Positions 35,781-44,817 of a stretch of DNA of 64,000 bases are shown piece by piece. This DNA comes from an uncultured Bacteroidota bacterium. Its GTDB lineage: Bacteria; Bacteroidota; Bacteroidia; Bacteroidales; WCHB1-69. Position 1 is the first letter of the stretch. Each line of letters opens with the position of its first letter. The stretch lies in contig CADADB010000001.1 in the NCBI GenBank assembly GCA_902786595.1, positions 67,172 through 131,171 on the forward strand. Reading direction: 5' to 3'. The notes beneath the pieces were generated by a model. That model saw only the letters and a list, made by a program, of their open reading frames with translations, was not told the DNA's origin and made no database searches. The position numbers and the translations under genes were made by a program.

Positions 35781-37199
35781 TTAAAATCTGAAATAAATGA
35801 ACGGACTGAAACCAGACGCATTGAGGGCGCCGAGACAGAAGATGAACAACAAAACACTCACCGGCCAAATCGCAAGATGCTGCTTCTTAGAGTATTCGGT
35901 ATAAAAGAAAAAGGTTTGTCCTCTTTTTCCAAGCGGGGACAGGGAGAAGAATGCGAAAGCCATTGCCACGATTAGCACAGCGTAAAAATGCAAACTGTTT
36001 ATGGGGGCAATGGACTGAAAATCAAAGGCGAAAAGCCGTGAAATGAACGTAAAGGCATCCGAGAGATTCTCAATGCGGAAAATGGCCCAACCTATTGTTA
36101 CGATAAGGAAAGTGATGATGACGCTGGGGATTTTACCCATCTTTTCGTAAACTTTTCCCAACCCGATGCGTTCCAGCACGAGCCAAAAGCCGTGATAAGC
36201 GCCCCAAATGACAAAGTTCCAGCTTGCGCCATGCCATAATCCTGAAAGAAGAAACACCACCCAGAGGTTGAAATACATCCTCGGTTTCGAACAACGGTTA
36301 CCGCCGAGCGGGATATACAGATAGTTGCGCATGAATGTACCCAGTGTAATGTGCCAGCGTCTCCAGAACTCGCTGACACTTGCGGAGTTATAGGGGTTGT
36401 CGAAGTTCTCGGGGAAGTGGAATCCCATGATTTTGCCCAAGCCAATGGCCATGTCGGAGTAACCGGAAAAGTCAAAGTAGAGTTGCATGGTGTAGGCGAT
36501 GATGGTGATCCATGCTGTGCCGGTACCCATAGTCAGCAAATCACCTGCAAGCAATGTATCTACCTGACGACCAATGACATCTGCAATCAGTACCTTTTTG
36601 GAAAGTCCAATCACAAAACGGTAAAAGCCCTGTAGGATCTCCGACCAGTTCTGCTCCCTGCTTCGGATTTCGTCCGCAATGTCACAATAGCGCACAATCG
36701 GGCCTGCAATCAGTTGGGGGAACATGATGATGTAGAGCATGTAGTCGGTGAGCCGCTCCATCGGTTTATGGATATTGCGGTAGGTGTCCACCACGTAAGT
36801 GATGGACTGGAACGAGAAGAAGGAGATGCCTATGGGCAGCAGCACTTTAGCGAAGGTGAGAGGTTCCAAGCCGAAAGCACCAAGCACCGCATTCAAGTTA
36901 TCCACAAAGAAGTTCGCATACTTGAAATAACCCAAAAGGCCTAAGCTAACCAGAATGGCCAATCCTGCGAATAATTTTCTATGTATAAGATTGTCAGACT
37001 TATACAACAGCTTTACCAGATAGAAATTGATGACCGTGGAACCGAGTAGCAGTAGTATAAAAGTCGGTGCTCCGTATGCATAGAAAACAATGGAAAACAG
37101 TAACAAAATGATATTTCGCCATTTTCCCGGACATGCAAAATAGCATATCAGAAAAATAGGCAGAAACAGTATCAGAAAGACGTTACTGCTGAAAACCAT
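35781..37199 (-). CDS. MBOAT family O-acyltransferase (AlgI/DltB-like)
   Basis: A 472-residue polytopic membrane protein with about ten hydrophobic segments. The MBOAT signatures are ISFFSFQSITYVVDTYR, FPQLIAGPIVRY, the SEFWRRWHITLGTFMRNYLY segment and the catalytic-His block LSGLWHGASWNFVIWGAYHG. It would transfer acetyl groups across the inner membrane to the AlgJ-like partner encoded 9 bp downstream. Together they form a two-gene polysaccharide O-acetylation module. Confidence 0.93.
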   Translation of the reverse strand: MVFSSNVFLILFLPIFLICYFACPGKWRNIILLLFSIVFYAYGAPTFILLLLGSTVINFYLVKLLYKSDNLIHRKLFAGLAILVSLGLLGYFKYANFFVDNLNAVLGAFGLEPLTFAKVLLPIGISFFSFQSITYVVDTYRNIHKPMERLTDYMLYIIMFPQLIAGPIVRYCDIADEIRSREQNWSEILQGFYRFVIGLSKKVLIADVIGRQVDTLLAGDLLTMGTGTAWITIIAYTMQLYFDFSGYSDMAIGLGKIMGFHFPENFDNPYNSASVSEFWRRWHITLGTFMRNYLYIPLGGNRCSKPRMYFNLWVVFLLSGLWHGASWNFVIWGAYHGFWLVLERIGLGKVYEKMGKIPSVIITFLIVTIGWAIFRIENLSDAFTFISRLFAFDFQSIAPINSLHFYAVLIVAMAFAFFSLSPLGKRGQTFFFYTEYSKKQHLAIWPVSVLLFIFCLGALNASGFSPFIYFRF

Positions 37200-37223
37200 T
37201 TTTTAGGCAACAGGCAACAAGTC

Positions 37224-37880
37224 CTACTCTTTGATGCCGTAGGCGAGATCGCCAGCATCGCCGAGGCCGGGCACGATATAGGAGTGCGCAGTCAGTTCCT
37301 CATCGACAGCACCAATCCAGAAGGTGCAGCTGTCGGTGGGGAGCTTGCTCATCACATAGTCAAGGCCTTGCCGACTGGCAATGACGCTCACAATGTGCGT
37401 GTGCAACGGGTCACCTTTGCTCATGAGTTCCTCGTAGGCCAAGGCAAGTGATTGTCCGGTGGCAAGCATCGGATCACAGAGAATCAACGTTTTCTCGTCC
37501 AAGTCAGGAGAGGAGAGATAGTCAATCTGGATTTCGAAGGTACCGTCTTTGTAGTATTTGCGGAACGCGGAGATGAAGGCGTTGTCGGCGTGGTCGAAAT
37601 AGTTGAGCATACCCTGATGCAATGGCAGTCCGGCACGCAAGATGGTGGCTAAGACGGGTTTCTCCGTTAGCCGGGGAATGTTGGCGATGCCTAACGGGGT
37701 GACCACCTCCTGCTCGGCGTACGCCATATTCTTGCTGATTTCGTAGGCGAAAATCTCGCCGATGCGCTCCAAGTTCCGGCGGAAACGCATACTGTCCACC
37801 TGCACCTCGGCACTTCGGACTTCTGAGATGAACTCGTTGAAAAGGGAGTTGTGACTCCCGAGGATGTGAAGATTACTCAT
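37224..37880 (-). CDS. upp: Uracil phosphoribosyltransferase
   Basis: A 218-residue type I PRTase converting uracil and PRPP to UMP. The PRPP-binding motif is LILCDPMLATGQSLALA (about 132-148), and the uracil site is near the C-terminus (IVPGLGDAGDLAYG). RAGLPLHQGML is the other family block. Residues match the canonical Upp fold, with a slightly long N-terminus. Part of the salvage set in this window. Confidence 0.94.
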   Translation of the reverse strand: MSNLHILGSHNSLFNEFISEVRSAEVQVDSMRFRRNLERIGEIFAYEISKNMAYAEQEVVTPLGIANIPRLTEKPVLATILRAGLPLHQGMLNYFDHADNAFISAFRKYYKDGTFEIQIDYLSSPDLDEKTLILCDPMLATGQSLALAYEELMSKGDPLHTHIVSVIASRQGLDYVMSKLPTDSCTFWIGAVDEELTAHSYIVPGLGDAGDLAYGIKE

Positions 37881-37890
37881 AATGTAAAGT

Positions 37891-37907
37891 TTAGGGTTTA
37901 GGGTTTA
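37891..37907. repeat. TTTAGGG-type short tandem repeat
   Basis: Two and a half copies of tttaggg in the upp-purB spacer, likely another of the window's heptamer repeats rather than anything telomeric. Confidence 0.6.
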
Positions 37908-37928
37908 ATGGTTATTTCGTTTGAAGTT

Positions 37929-37956
37929 GTAGAGACGTTTCATGAAACGTCTCTAC
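37929..37956. repeat. Palindromic intergenic repeat (GTAGAG family), perfect copy
   Basis: Perfect 28-bp palindrome, half-site GTAGAGACGTTTCA, six bases before the purB stop codon on the minus strand. It could also terminate purB transcription. Confidence 0.85.
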
Positions 37957-37961
37957 AGCGG

Positions 37962-39257
37962 TTAACAACCGAACACACGTTCGAAAATTGCGGGCACCTG
38001 TTTCAAGTAGTATTCCAAGGTGAAGCACTGGTCGAGCTCTTCGGAGGTGAAGTGGCTCATGACGGTTTCGTTTTGGGAGAGGAGTTCCTTGTAGTCCTGT
38101 CCTTCGAACCAGGCCTTCATGGCGATGGGCTGCACGAGGTCGTAGGCGCTTTCGCGGGAGAAGCCCTTGTTGATGAGGGCGGTCATGACGCGCTGCGCAA
38201 AGATAACCTTGTGGGTCAAGTAGATATTTTTCAGCATGTTCTCTGGGAAAACGACGAGGTTTTCGAGGATGTTGCCGAAGCGATTGAGCATGTAGTCGAG
38301 CAGAATGGTGGCGTCTGGGAGCATGATGCGCTCGGCGGAGGAGTGGGAGATGTCGCGCTCGTGCCAGAGCGGGATGTTCTCGTAGGCGCTGACCATGTAG
38401 CCGCGGAGGATTCTTGCGCAGCCGCACATGTTTTCGCTGCCGATGGGGTTGCGCTTGTGCGGCATTGCAGAGGAGCCTTTCTGACCCTTGCCGAAGGCCT
38501 CCTCGGCCTCGCGGAGTTCCGTGCGTTGCCAGTGGCGCACCTCGATGGCCATCTGCTCCATGGTGGAGGCGATGAGCGCGAGGGTGCCCATGTAGTGCGC
38601 ATGGCGGTCGCGTTGCAGCACTTGCGTGGAGATGCGGGCGGAGTGGATGCCTAATTGCTCGCAGACATAGTCCTGTACGAATGGCGGAGTGTTGGCGAAG
38701 TTGCCCACGGCACCGCTGATCTTGCCGCACTCCACATCGGCGGCGGCCATCTCGAAACGTTCGATGTTGCGGCGCATCTCCTCGAACCACAACGCCCACT
38801 TCAGTCCAAGGGCGGTGATGTCGGCATGTACGCCGTGCGTGCGCCCGATGCAAGGCGTGTCTTTGAACTCGTAAGCCCGTTTCTTGAGAATCTCGATGAA
38901 CCGCTGGAGATCCTTGCGGAGGATGTTGTTGGCTTGCTTGATGAGGTAGCCGTTGGCGGTATCGACCACATCGGTGGAGGTGAGCCCGTAGTGCACCCAC
39001 TTTTTCTCGTCGCCGAGACTTTCGCTCACGGCGCGGGTGAACGCCACAATGTCGTGGCGGGTCTCCTTCTCGATTTCGTAGATACGCTGCACGTCGAAGG
39101 TGGCCTTCGTGCGCAGTTTCTCAACGTCTTCAGCCGGAATCACGCCGAGTTGGCTCCACGCGGCGGCGGCTTCGATTTCCACTTTCAAATAGGCACCGAA
39201 TTTGTTTTCCTCAGTCCAGACGGCGCTCATCTCCGGACGCGAATAACGGGGTATCAT
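37962..39257 (-). CDS. purB: Adenylosuccinate lyase
   Basis: A 431-residue enzyme of the fumarase/aspartase superfamily, acting at two steps of purine synthesis (SAICAR and adenylosuccinate cleavage). Start [32 protein letters not shown] and [11 protein letters not shown] contain catalytic-site residues; the signature loop is [16 protein letters not shown] (about 262-277). Full length, GC-rich codon use compared with flanking genes. No purine operon partner is adjacent. Confidence 0.95.
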   Translation of the reverse strand: MIPRYSRPEMSAVWTEENKFGAYLKVEIEAAAAWSQLGVIPAEDVEKLRTKATFDVQRIYEIEKETRHDIVAFTRAVSESLGDEKKWVHYGLTSTDVVDTANGYLIKQANNILRKDLQRFIEILKKRAYEFKDTPCIGRTHGVHADITALGLKWALWFEEMRRNIERFEMAAADVECGKISGAVGNFANTPPFVQDYVCEQLGIHSARISTQVLQRDRHAHYMGTLALIASTMEQMAIEVRHWQRTELREAEEAFGKGQKGSSAMPHKRNPIGSENMCGCARILRGYMVSAYENIPLWHERDISHSSAERIMLPDATILLDYMLNRFGNILENLVVFPENMLKNIYLTHKVIFAQRVMTALINKGFSRESAYDLVQPIAMKAWFEGQDYKELLSQNETVMSHFTSEELDQCFTLEYYLKQVPAIFERVFGC

Positions 39258-39311
39258 AATCGCAAAATATTTTTTCGAAGCAAAGATTCAGTTTCAATCA
39301 TGAATTATGAA

Positions 39312-39863
39312 TTAAAAAGTGTATCGGACGCCCAGATTCAAGCTCCAGTCGAAATAGTGGGCGTCATAATGTTCGGCGAAGAGGCAGCCGTAGCCCGGAC
39401 GGAAGTCGAACTGCAAGGCCACGGGGGCGTTGAATTTGTATTCCAACCCGAAAATGCCGTTGGCACCGCATTTTCCGAAATCGCTGCGGGTGTGAATCCA
39501 TATCCAACCGACATCATAGCTCAGCGATGACCAGCTGTAGCCGATACTGGCTCCAAGTCCTACCAGACCATACAGTTTGCCTGCCAACCTGCCTTCAAAC
39601 ATAATGTTGGGATTCAGCTCAAGGGTCCAGATGTTCACTCCGGTGAGGTTCAAGTTCTTGAAGCGGCCGTCAGTGGTGATGTATTTGGTGCCCAGATCCA
39701 CCTGGAAGGCGAAATGGCTTCCTCCAAAAGTCTTGAAAGTCAATGCTTGCATGTTGCCGACAGACACGCCAATGCCGTTTTTATAAGGGGCTTGGGCGTT
39801 AGCGTGGAACATGATGCCCGTCAAAAGGGCAACGAACAGAATGATTACGCGATTTTTATTCAT
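39312..39863 (-). CDS. Small outer-membrane beta-barrel-like exported protein
   Basis: A 183-residue protein with a Sec signal peptide (about 1-24, IILFVALLTGIMFHANAQ). The mature part is rich in alternating aromatic/Gly strands (KNGIGVSVGNMQALTFKTFG, WTLELNPNIMFEGRL, LYGLVGLGASIGYSWSS) and ends in a Phe-terminated beta-strand (SLNLGVRYTF), the usual outer-membrane insertion signal. It probably forms an eight-strand barrel of unknown role. It lies 12 bp downstream of the S46 peptidase gene on the same strand and may be cotranscribed. Confidence 0.75.
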   Translation of the reverse strand: MNKNRVIILFVALLTGIMFHANAQAPYKNGIGVSVGNMQALTFKTFGGSHFAFQVDLGTKYITTDGRFKNLNLTGVNIWTLELNPNIMFEGRLAGKLYGLVGLGASIGYSWSSLSYDVGWIWIHTRSDFGKCGANGIFGLEYKFNAPVALQFDFRPGYGCLFAEHYDAHYFDWSLNLGVRYTF

Positions 39864-39875
39864 AACGATGATATT

Positions 39876-42014
39876 TTATTGTATGATTTTCAGTTCTTGC
39901 ATCAGGTTCTGGGCGTTGGCCATCTTGTCGATGATGAAGAGCAGGTAACGCATATCCATGCAGATGGTGCGCTGGACTTCATTTTCGAAAGCGATGTCGC
40001 CGCTCATGGCTTCCCAGTTGCCGTCGAAGGCGAGTCCAATGAGGTTGCCTTGCGCATCGATGACGGGGCTGCCAGAGTTACCTCCCGTGATATCGTTGGT
40101 GGTGATGAAGTTGACGACCAGATCACCGTTTTTGTCGGCATAGCGGCCGTAATCGTGGTTTTCCCACAGTTTGATGAGGTCTTGCGGCACGTCAAACTCC
40201 CAGTTGCCGGGTTTATACTTGGCCATCACACCGTCGAGGGTGGTGATGTAGTTGTAGGTGATGGCGTCCGCCGGTTGGCAGTCCTGCACGCTGCCGTAGG
40301 TGAGGCGCATGGTGAAGTTGGCATCGGGATAGAAGTTGCGGTCTTTCTGCATCTCCATCAACCCTTCCATATAGAGGCGGTCGGCACGGCTGCAGTTCAC
40401 TTTGTTGGCAACGTTAGTGAGTTCGATGTAGGTTTCCACAATATCCAGCATCAACGCGAAAATCGGGTCCTTCGAAAGCGATTTCGGACGGTCGAACCAT
40501 GTGTTCAGTTTGTCGGCATCCACAAAAATGGATTTTGCAAAGGCGTTGTCCACAAAAGCGGTGAAGTCTCCGCCCGTCTTGTCTCCTTTTCGGAGGGAGC
40601 CACACTGCATGTTGCGGTCCACATTTTTGTAGAAAAGGTTCAGCAGCGCAATCGTCACGTCGCGGTCCAGTTGCTTGTTGTAATCCTTGAAGAAGTCCTT
40701 TGCGGCAGATTTCAGGCTCTTGATGGACGCGTCGATTTTTTCCTGCGGCGCCTTCTGTTCAAGGGCATAATTCAACGCTCTGAATTTCATCGCAAAAGCG
40801 ACAGCCTCGCCGCCACGCCACCCCGCCTCGCGGTAATAGATCAAAGCCTTGGTGAACTGTGATTGGTAGTCCCAATACTTGTCCATCTCATCAAAGATGC
40901 CGTCATATTTGGCTTTGCGGTTTTTATCCTGCGCGGCCCACTGACGGAAAGCCTGCTCCTGCTCCAAACGTTTCTCATACACTTTGTTGCGCTTCAGCTG
41001 TTTCACCTGACCGATGTAATATTTCCAATAGTTGCTGACGCTGGCCTGTTTGGAGGCATATTGGATGAAGACAGCGGGGTCGGCGTCCATGTGCTTGCGG
41101 TACTGCTCTAACTTGGTGGTACGGCAATCCACGACGGCGGGTCCTTCGAGCTCAATGACGTTCTTCACGGCGCCGGAGGCGGAGTAGCGGTCGGTGCTGC
41201 CGGGATAGCCGAGAATCATCGTGTAGTCGCCAGGTTGCACACCTTTCAGCGAAATCGGCAGGTAGTGTTTGGACTTCATCGGGATGTTGTCCTTGCTGTA
41301 CTTGGCGGGAGAACCGTCAGGGGCGGTATAGACGCGGAAGATGCAGAAGTCGCCTTTGTGGCGCGGCCACGTCCAGTTGTCGGTATCGGCACCGAATTTG
41401 CCGATGCCCCACGGCGGACAAGCCACGAGGCGGACATCCCTATAGACGTCGTATTCGAACAAAATGTATTGGTTGCCGTGGTAAAACGGCACGATTTCCA
41501 CCTCCACATCGCGTTTGCCTTTGCGTTCGAGGGTCAATTTCTTGCCGTTCTCCGAGATTTTCGCGGCACGGTCGGCCTCGGACATGTCATTGGTGACACC
41601 CTTCAAGATGGCTGTGGTGACATCCTCGATATAAGCGAGGAAGGAGACGGTAAGTCCTTCGTTGGGGAGCTCTTCGGCCTTGCTGCGAGCCCAGAAGCCG
41701 TCCTGCAGGTAGTCATGCTCCACGGAAGAGTGCGCTTGCACTTGGCCGAGACCGCAGTGGTGGTTGGTGAGCAGCAGTCCTTCGGGAGAAATCAGCTCAC
41801 CGGTGCAGCCGCCGCCGAATTGCACGATGGCGTCCTTCAAGCTGGGCTGGTTGAAACTGAAGATCTGTTCGGCTGTCAACTTGCAGCCAAGTCGTTGCAT
41901 GTCAGCCAGATTCTGGCCATTGATGGAGTAGGGGAGCCACATACCCTCGTCGGCGCGGGCGCCCATCACAAGCATCATCAGCGCGATGCACAAAAGGTGG
42001 GTTTTCTTTCTCAT
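39876..42014 (-). CDS. S46 family dipeptidyl-peptidase, DPP7-like
   Basis: A 712-residue exported exopeptidase releasing N-terminal dipeptides. Signal peptide about 1-21. The chymotrypsin-like triad is His86 (LLTNHHCG), an Asp in the DNWTWPRHKGDF region and Ser647 (TGGNSGSPV). Residue Gly665 (AFDGNWEAMSGD) falls where the S46 specificity residue lies: Gly there is known from DPP7 (hydrophobic P1), whereas DPP11 has Arg (acidic P1). This argues for DPP7-type specificity. It serves peptide nutrition in asaccharolytic Bacteroidales. A -7 box lies at 42040-42047. Confidence 0.93.
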   Translation of the reverse strand: MRKKTHLLCIALMMLVMGARADEGMWLPYSINGQNLADMQRLGCKLTAEQIFSFNQPSLKDAIVQFGGGCTGELISPEGLLLTNHHCGLGQVQAHSSVEHDYLQDGFWARSKAEELPNEGLTVSFLAYIEDVTTAILKGVTNDMSEADRAAKISENGKKLTLERKGKRDVEVEIVPFYHGNQYILFEYDVYRDVRLVACPPWGIGKFGADTDNWTWPRHKGDFCIFRVYTAPDGSPAKYSKDNIPMKSKHYLPISLKGVQPGDYTMILGYPGSTDRYSASGAVKNVIELEGPAVVDCRTTKLEQYRKHMDADPAVFIQYASKQASVSNYWKYYIGQVKQLKRNKVYEKRLEQEQAFRQWAAQDKNRKAKYDGIFDEMDKYWDYQSQFTKALIYYREAGWRGGEAVAFAMKFRALNYALEQKAPQEKIDASIKSLKSAAKDFFKDYNKQLDRDVTIALLNLFYKNVDRNMQCGSLRKGDKTGGDFTAFVDNAFAKSIFVDADKLNTWFDRPKSLSKDPIFALMLDIVETYIELTNVANKVNCSRADRLYMEGLMEMQKDRNFYPDANFTMRLTYGSVQDCQPADAITYNYITTLDGVMAKYKPGNWEFDVPQDLIKLWENHDYGRYADKNGDLVVNFITTNDITGGNSGSPVIDAQGNLIGLAFDGNWEAMSGDIAFENEVQRTICMDMRYLLFIIDKMANAQNLMQELKIIQ

Positions 42015-42039
42015 AATGGATGTTTATTGCATGAAAATG

Positions 42040-42047
42040 CAAAATTA
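42040..42047 (-). promoter_or_regulatory. -7 promoter box (TAATTTTG) for the S46 peptidase gene
   Basis: The minus strand reads TAATTTTGC, matching TAnnTTTG, 26 bp before the ATG. Confidence 0.5.
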
Positions 42048-42098
42048 CAAAAAAATCTTGAATCTCATCCAAGAGAGAAGAAATATGCTTTTTTTATG

Positions 42099-42106
42099 TA
42101 TGTTTG
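42099..42106 (+). promoter_or_regulatory. -7 promoter box (TATGTTTG) for the peroxiredoxin gene
   Basis: TATGTTTGCCACCC, 25 bp before the chosen ATG; it overlaps the longer ORF start at 42104, which argues against that start. Confidence 0.55.
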
Positions 42107-42130
42107 CCACCCAAAACAAACTTACAGAAA

Positions 42131-42577
42131 ATGTTACAAATCGGAACAAAAGCCCCTTATTTCGAGGGCGTTGACGAAAACGGGAATCCCGTGAAACTGA
42201 GCGATTTCGCTGGCAAGAAGCTCGTGCTCTATTTCTACCCCAAAGACAGCACGCCGGGCTGCACCGCCGAGGCCTGCGACCTGCGCGACAACTACCAGCG
42301 GTTCCTCGCCATGGGTTACGAGGTGTTGGGCGTGAGCCGCGACTCCGCCGCTTCGCACCAGCGGTTCATCGCCAAATACGAGCTGCCCTTCCACCTCATC
42401 GCCGACACGGATCTCACCATCTTGAAGGCCTACGAAGCTTGGGGCGAGAAGAAGATGTACGGCAAGGTGACCGAGGGTACGTTGAGAACGACCTACGTCA
42501 TAGACGAGCAGGGCATTATCATCGATGCCATCGGGAAGGTGAACACCAAGGCACATACGGCGCAATTGTTGAAATAA
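42131..42577 (+). CDS. bcp: Thioredoxin-dependent thiol peroxidase (BCP/PrxQ type)
   Basis: 148 residues from ATG 42131 (MLQIGTKAPYFEG). Peroxidatic Cys and resolving Cys lie five residues apart in the DSTPGCTAEACDLRDNY block, typical of BCP/PrxQ enzymes. They reduce hydrogen peroxide and organic hydroperoxides using thioredoxin. FYPKD before the site and GVSRDS after it are family landmarks. Full length. Divergent from the S46 peptidase gene with back-to-back -7 boxes. Confidence 0.94.
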   Translation: MLQIGTKAPYFEGVDENGNPVKLSDFAGKKLVLYFYPKDSTPGCTAEACDLRDNYQRFLAMGYEVLGVSRDSAASHQRFIAKYELPFHLIADTDLTILKAYEAWGEKKMYGKVTEGTLRTTYVIDEQGIIIDAIGKVNTKAHTAQLLK

Positions 42578-42603
42578 TCGGATTGTGTCTCGTAATGGGA
42601 TTC

Positions 42604-42631
42604 GTAGAGACGTGCCATGGCGCGTCTCTAC
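42604..42631. repeat. Palindromic intergenic repeat (GTAGAG family)
   Basis: A 28-bp palindrome with one wobble, half-site GTAGAGACGTGCCA, between the converging peroxiredoxin and membrane protein genes, 3 bp from the latter's end. Likely doubles as a terminator. Confidence 0.85.
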
Positions 42632-43515
42632 ACGTTTTGTTGTTTTACCTCCCTGCGATAAAGGACAAAGGCGGCCAGATTGAACGCAATGTCACAAACG
42701 GTCGCGACGGTCGCGACAAAAGGGAAAATATTCACCTGTCCGTACAAGGTGTCGTTGGGAGTGAGATGATTGGACAAGATATTCGGCAGGTAATGCGACG
42801 AGAAAAAGTGGATGACGATGAGAATGAAAATCATCGTGATGGAGAGCACCATCGTGTGTCTTTTGACCAGCATAAGGATAGCTCCAATGGTAATGAGAAT
42901 GATCAACAGACAGGTGATTATCTCATCCAATATGGGAAGGTGGGCAAATTGCCAATATCCGCCGCCGAGCACTCTGATCAAGGAAAGAATATAACCTAAG
43001 GTGATAGCGAACAAGATTCCGCCAAAATAACTTCGTGACTCTTCTGGCGAAGCATCTATGCCAGCTTCCGTATTCTCTGAATCATAACGCCACCACAAAA
43101 AACCGACGGTGAGAAACGAGGTGACCAGATTCGCCCAACTCCGCACGTTTTGCATCGTATAATTGGGAATATCCCATTTCATCTGATTGTCCGCGAAGGA
43201 ATCAAGATCAAAAAAACGGTCGGAGAAGAATGCGGACAACAGATTCATCAGAATGACAGTTCCGACAAATATTGCGAGATGCCCCCATTTGACATTGAAC
43301 ATCCTCGGTTTGCGAAACAGCAGGTAAAAGACCAGCAGGAAAAGCAGGGATTTCCCGATGACTATGGATATCGGATGCAGCACGGCTTCCAACGCGAAGA
43401 AAAACGAAGCGAAGGATGTCCAAACAGCGTCAAACATCCAGTAAAGAATGATTCCGAGCAGAAAGCAGCGGTAATCCAATGGTTTTTCGATGGTGGTGTT
43501 CATATTATAACTCAT
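42628..43515 (-). CDS. Polytopic membrane protein of unknown function
   Basis: About 295 residues from ATG 43515 (MSYNMNTTIEK), with seven or eight hydrophobic helices (for example CFLLGIILYWMFDAVWTSF, SLLFLLVFYLLF, LAIFVGTVILMNLL, IITCLLIILITIGAILML). I do not recognise the family. Charged loops are short apart from one acidic loop (about 150-170, DSENTEAGIDASPEE). The ORF could begin 12 codons earlier, but that stretch is arginine/lysine-rich and precedes no ribosome-binding site. The 3' end touches the palindrome at 42604-42631. Confidence 0.65.
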   Translation of the reverse strand: MSYNMNTTIEKPLDYRCFLLGIILYWMFDAVWTSFASFFFALEAVLHPISIVIGKSLLFLLVFYLLFRKPRMFNVKWGHLAIFVGTVILMNLLSAFFSDRFFDLDSFADNQMKWDIPNYTMQNVRSWANLVTSFLTVGFLWWRYDSENTEAGIDASPEESRSYFGGILFAITLGYILSLIRVLGGGYWQFAHLPILDEIITCLLIILITIGAILMLVKRHTMVLSITMIFILIVIHFFSSHYLPNILSNHLTPNDTLYGQVNIFPFVATVATVCDIAFNLAAFVLYRREVKQQNV

Positions 43516-43907
43516 TTTTGTTTTTTTACGCCGTGTCCGTGATTGATGCAAAGTCCGGAAACAACCTCCAAAGACAACGGCGCGACAAAATTATAACTTT
43601 ATTTTATATGTATGATGCAAAAAATCCAGATGGTTGCAGTTTGATGAAAAAAAAGTATTTTGCTCCCGATTTTGATTGAAAATCGGAAGTGGTATTTCAT
43701 ATTTTTGCCCAAAGACTAAAAAACATCCAACTGCGACCTTCCGTTGTTCTCGCATCAAATATCAACAAACATGTCAAAAACCATACGACAACGGCAGAAA
43801 AGCATTGAAAAGTGAATTGATTGTCACTTTTTTGAAAAATTTCAAGATTTAAATATTGCTCATATTGTGGAATTGTTGTATTTTTGCCGCGTTATTATTC
43901 TGAATGT
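43516..43907. other. 392-bp intergenic region with two promoter-like boxes
   Basis: No conserved gene. TATTTTTGCCC at 43700-43707 looks like a complete -7 box but is followed only by a 14-codon ORF (43771-43815, MSKTIRQRQKSIEK) and AT-rich sequence. A second box at 43879-43886 serves the Panacea gene. The first box may drive a small RNA or be a relic. Confidence 0.4.
43879..43886 (+). promoter_or_regulatory. -7 promoter box (TATTTTTG) for the Panacea toxin-antitoxin pair
   Basis: TATTTTTGCCGCGT, 22 bp before the antitoxin ATG at 43908; an upstream in-frame start at 43884 would lie inside the box. Confidence 0.6.
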
Positions 43908-44360
43908 ATGGCATACAATGTTATTGACATAGCGAAGAAACTAATCAAGATGGCGGATGATGATATTGCCAACGGAGGTGACAATATCACCAACCTCAAG
44001 CTGCAGAAGCTGCTGTACTATCAGCAAGGCTATCACCTTGCAGTTTTCGACACTCCCTTGTTTAACGAGGCAGTGGAAGCGTGGATTTACGGCCCAGTCG
44101 TACCTGTGGCGTATGATTATTTTCAACAATTTGGTGCCACCAGTTTGCCTGTCAATGACGATGTTATCGTTTTGGAAGACAGGGAAGAATCTCTTTTCTA
44201 TCGAGTTTTTGACGCTTTCAGGGATTTTTCGGCTATTGGTCTGATGAACAAAACACATACCGAATATCCTTGGTTGAGTGTCAAGCCCCATGACAGGGGG
44301 AGCGTTATTCCCGTGGAAACCATGAAATCCTATTTCAAGACTAAATATTGTGAAAACTAA
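43908..44360 (+). CDS. Panacea-domain (SocA-like, DUF4065) antitoxin
   Basis: 150 residues. The Panacea core is clear: YNVIDIAKKLIKMADDD, NLKLQKLLYYQQGYHLAVF (TxxKLQKLLYY motif), LFNEAVEAWIYGPVVPVAYD (the AWxxGPVxPxxY motif) and TEYPWLSVKPHDRGSVIPVETMKSYF at the C-terminus. Panacea proteins serve as antitoxins to many unrelated toxins; the founding member SocA is a proteolytic adaptor. The downstream gene overlaps by 11 bp with a GTG start, so it is the likely toxin. The start at 43908 was chosen because it follows the -7 box. Confidence 0.88.
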   Translation: MAYNVIDIAKKLIKMADDDIANGGDNITNLKLQKLLYYQQGYHLAVFDTPLFNEAVEAWIYGPVVPVAYDYFQQFGATSLPVNDDVIVLEDREESLFYRVFDAFRDFSAIGLMNKTHTEYPWLSVKPHDRGSVIPVETMKSYFKTKYCEN

Positions 44361-44742
44361 CAAGTTGACCCTAAAACCTATAGAAAAGATTGCTCGTCAG
44401 AAAGTCTCTTTCGGTTTCTCTGAGATACGTGATGTGAGTTTTATTAAAGCACGTAACGATACAAAGTTCTTTATTGATTACATTCACCATCTAAAGTCAT
44501 TTTGTAACATGACATGGGATGAAATTCGAACCACGCAACGTCATGGTTTCGGATCGGAAACAATAGGTGTTAATACTCTGACTCAAAAAGCTTTACAACA
44601 TGTTCCTTTCGGATTGAGAAAGCTTATTGTGTTACGTGCTACAGGCGACAACCATGTTTTTCTTGGATATAGAGACGGTGATGTGTTCCAAGTTTTGTTT
44701 GTCGAATATAGTTTCGGTGACATATACGCTCACAGGGCTTAA
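44350..44742 (+). CDS. Putative toxin partner of the Panacea antitoxin
   Basis: 130 residues from a GTG codon overlapping the antitoxin stop by 11 bp. I cannot name a family with certainty. Visible features: a basic N-terminus (KTNKLTLKPIEKIARQKVSFGFSEI), a helix with TWDEIRTTQRHGFGSETIGV, and a C-terminal beta segment LRATGDNHVFLGYRDGDVFQVLFVEY resembling the end of small RelE-like or cytotoxic RNase proteins (G-x-R-x-G-x-x-F-x-V-L-x-x-D/E). Inference: a small mRNA-targeting or nucleic-acid-acting toxin. Translational coupling through the weak GTG start would keep toxin below antitoxin. Confidence 0.65.
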   Translation: MKTNKLTLKPIEKIARQKVSFGFSEIRDVSFIKARNDTKFFIDYIHHLKSFCNMTWDEIRTTQRHGFGSETIGVNTLTQKALQHVPFGLRKLIVLRATGDNHVFLGYRDGDVFQVLFVEYSFGDIYAHRA

Positions 44743-44788
44743 CATACGACGCAAAAACATTGAAAGGTTTCAGTTTGTTGAAAAAAAG

Positions 44789-44796
44789 TATTTTTG
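44789..44796 (+). promoter_or_regulatory. -7 promoter box (TATTTTTG) for the glutamine amidotransferase gene
   Basis: TATTTTTGCCGCCT, 22 bp before the ATG at 44818. Confidence 0.55.
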
Positions 44797-44817
44797 CCGC
44801 CTGAAATCAACAGACCT

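Noticed and set aside
37912-39000. A 362-codon minus-strand frame overlapping purB
   Set aside because: It is Arg/His/Pro-rich and in another frame of purB, which is complete with its signature loop.
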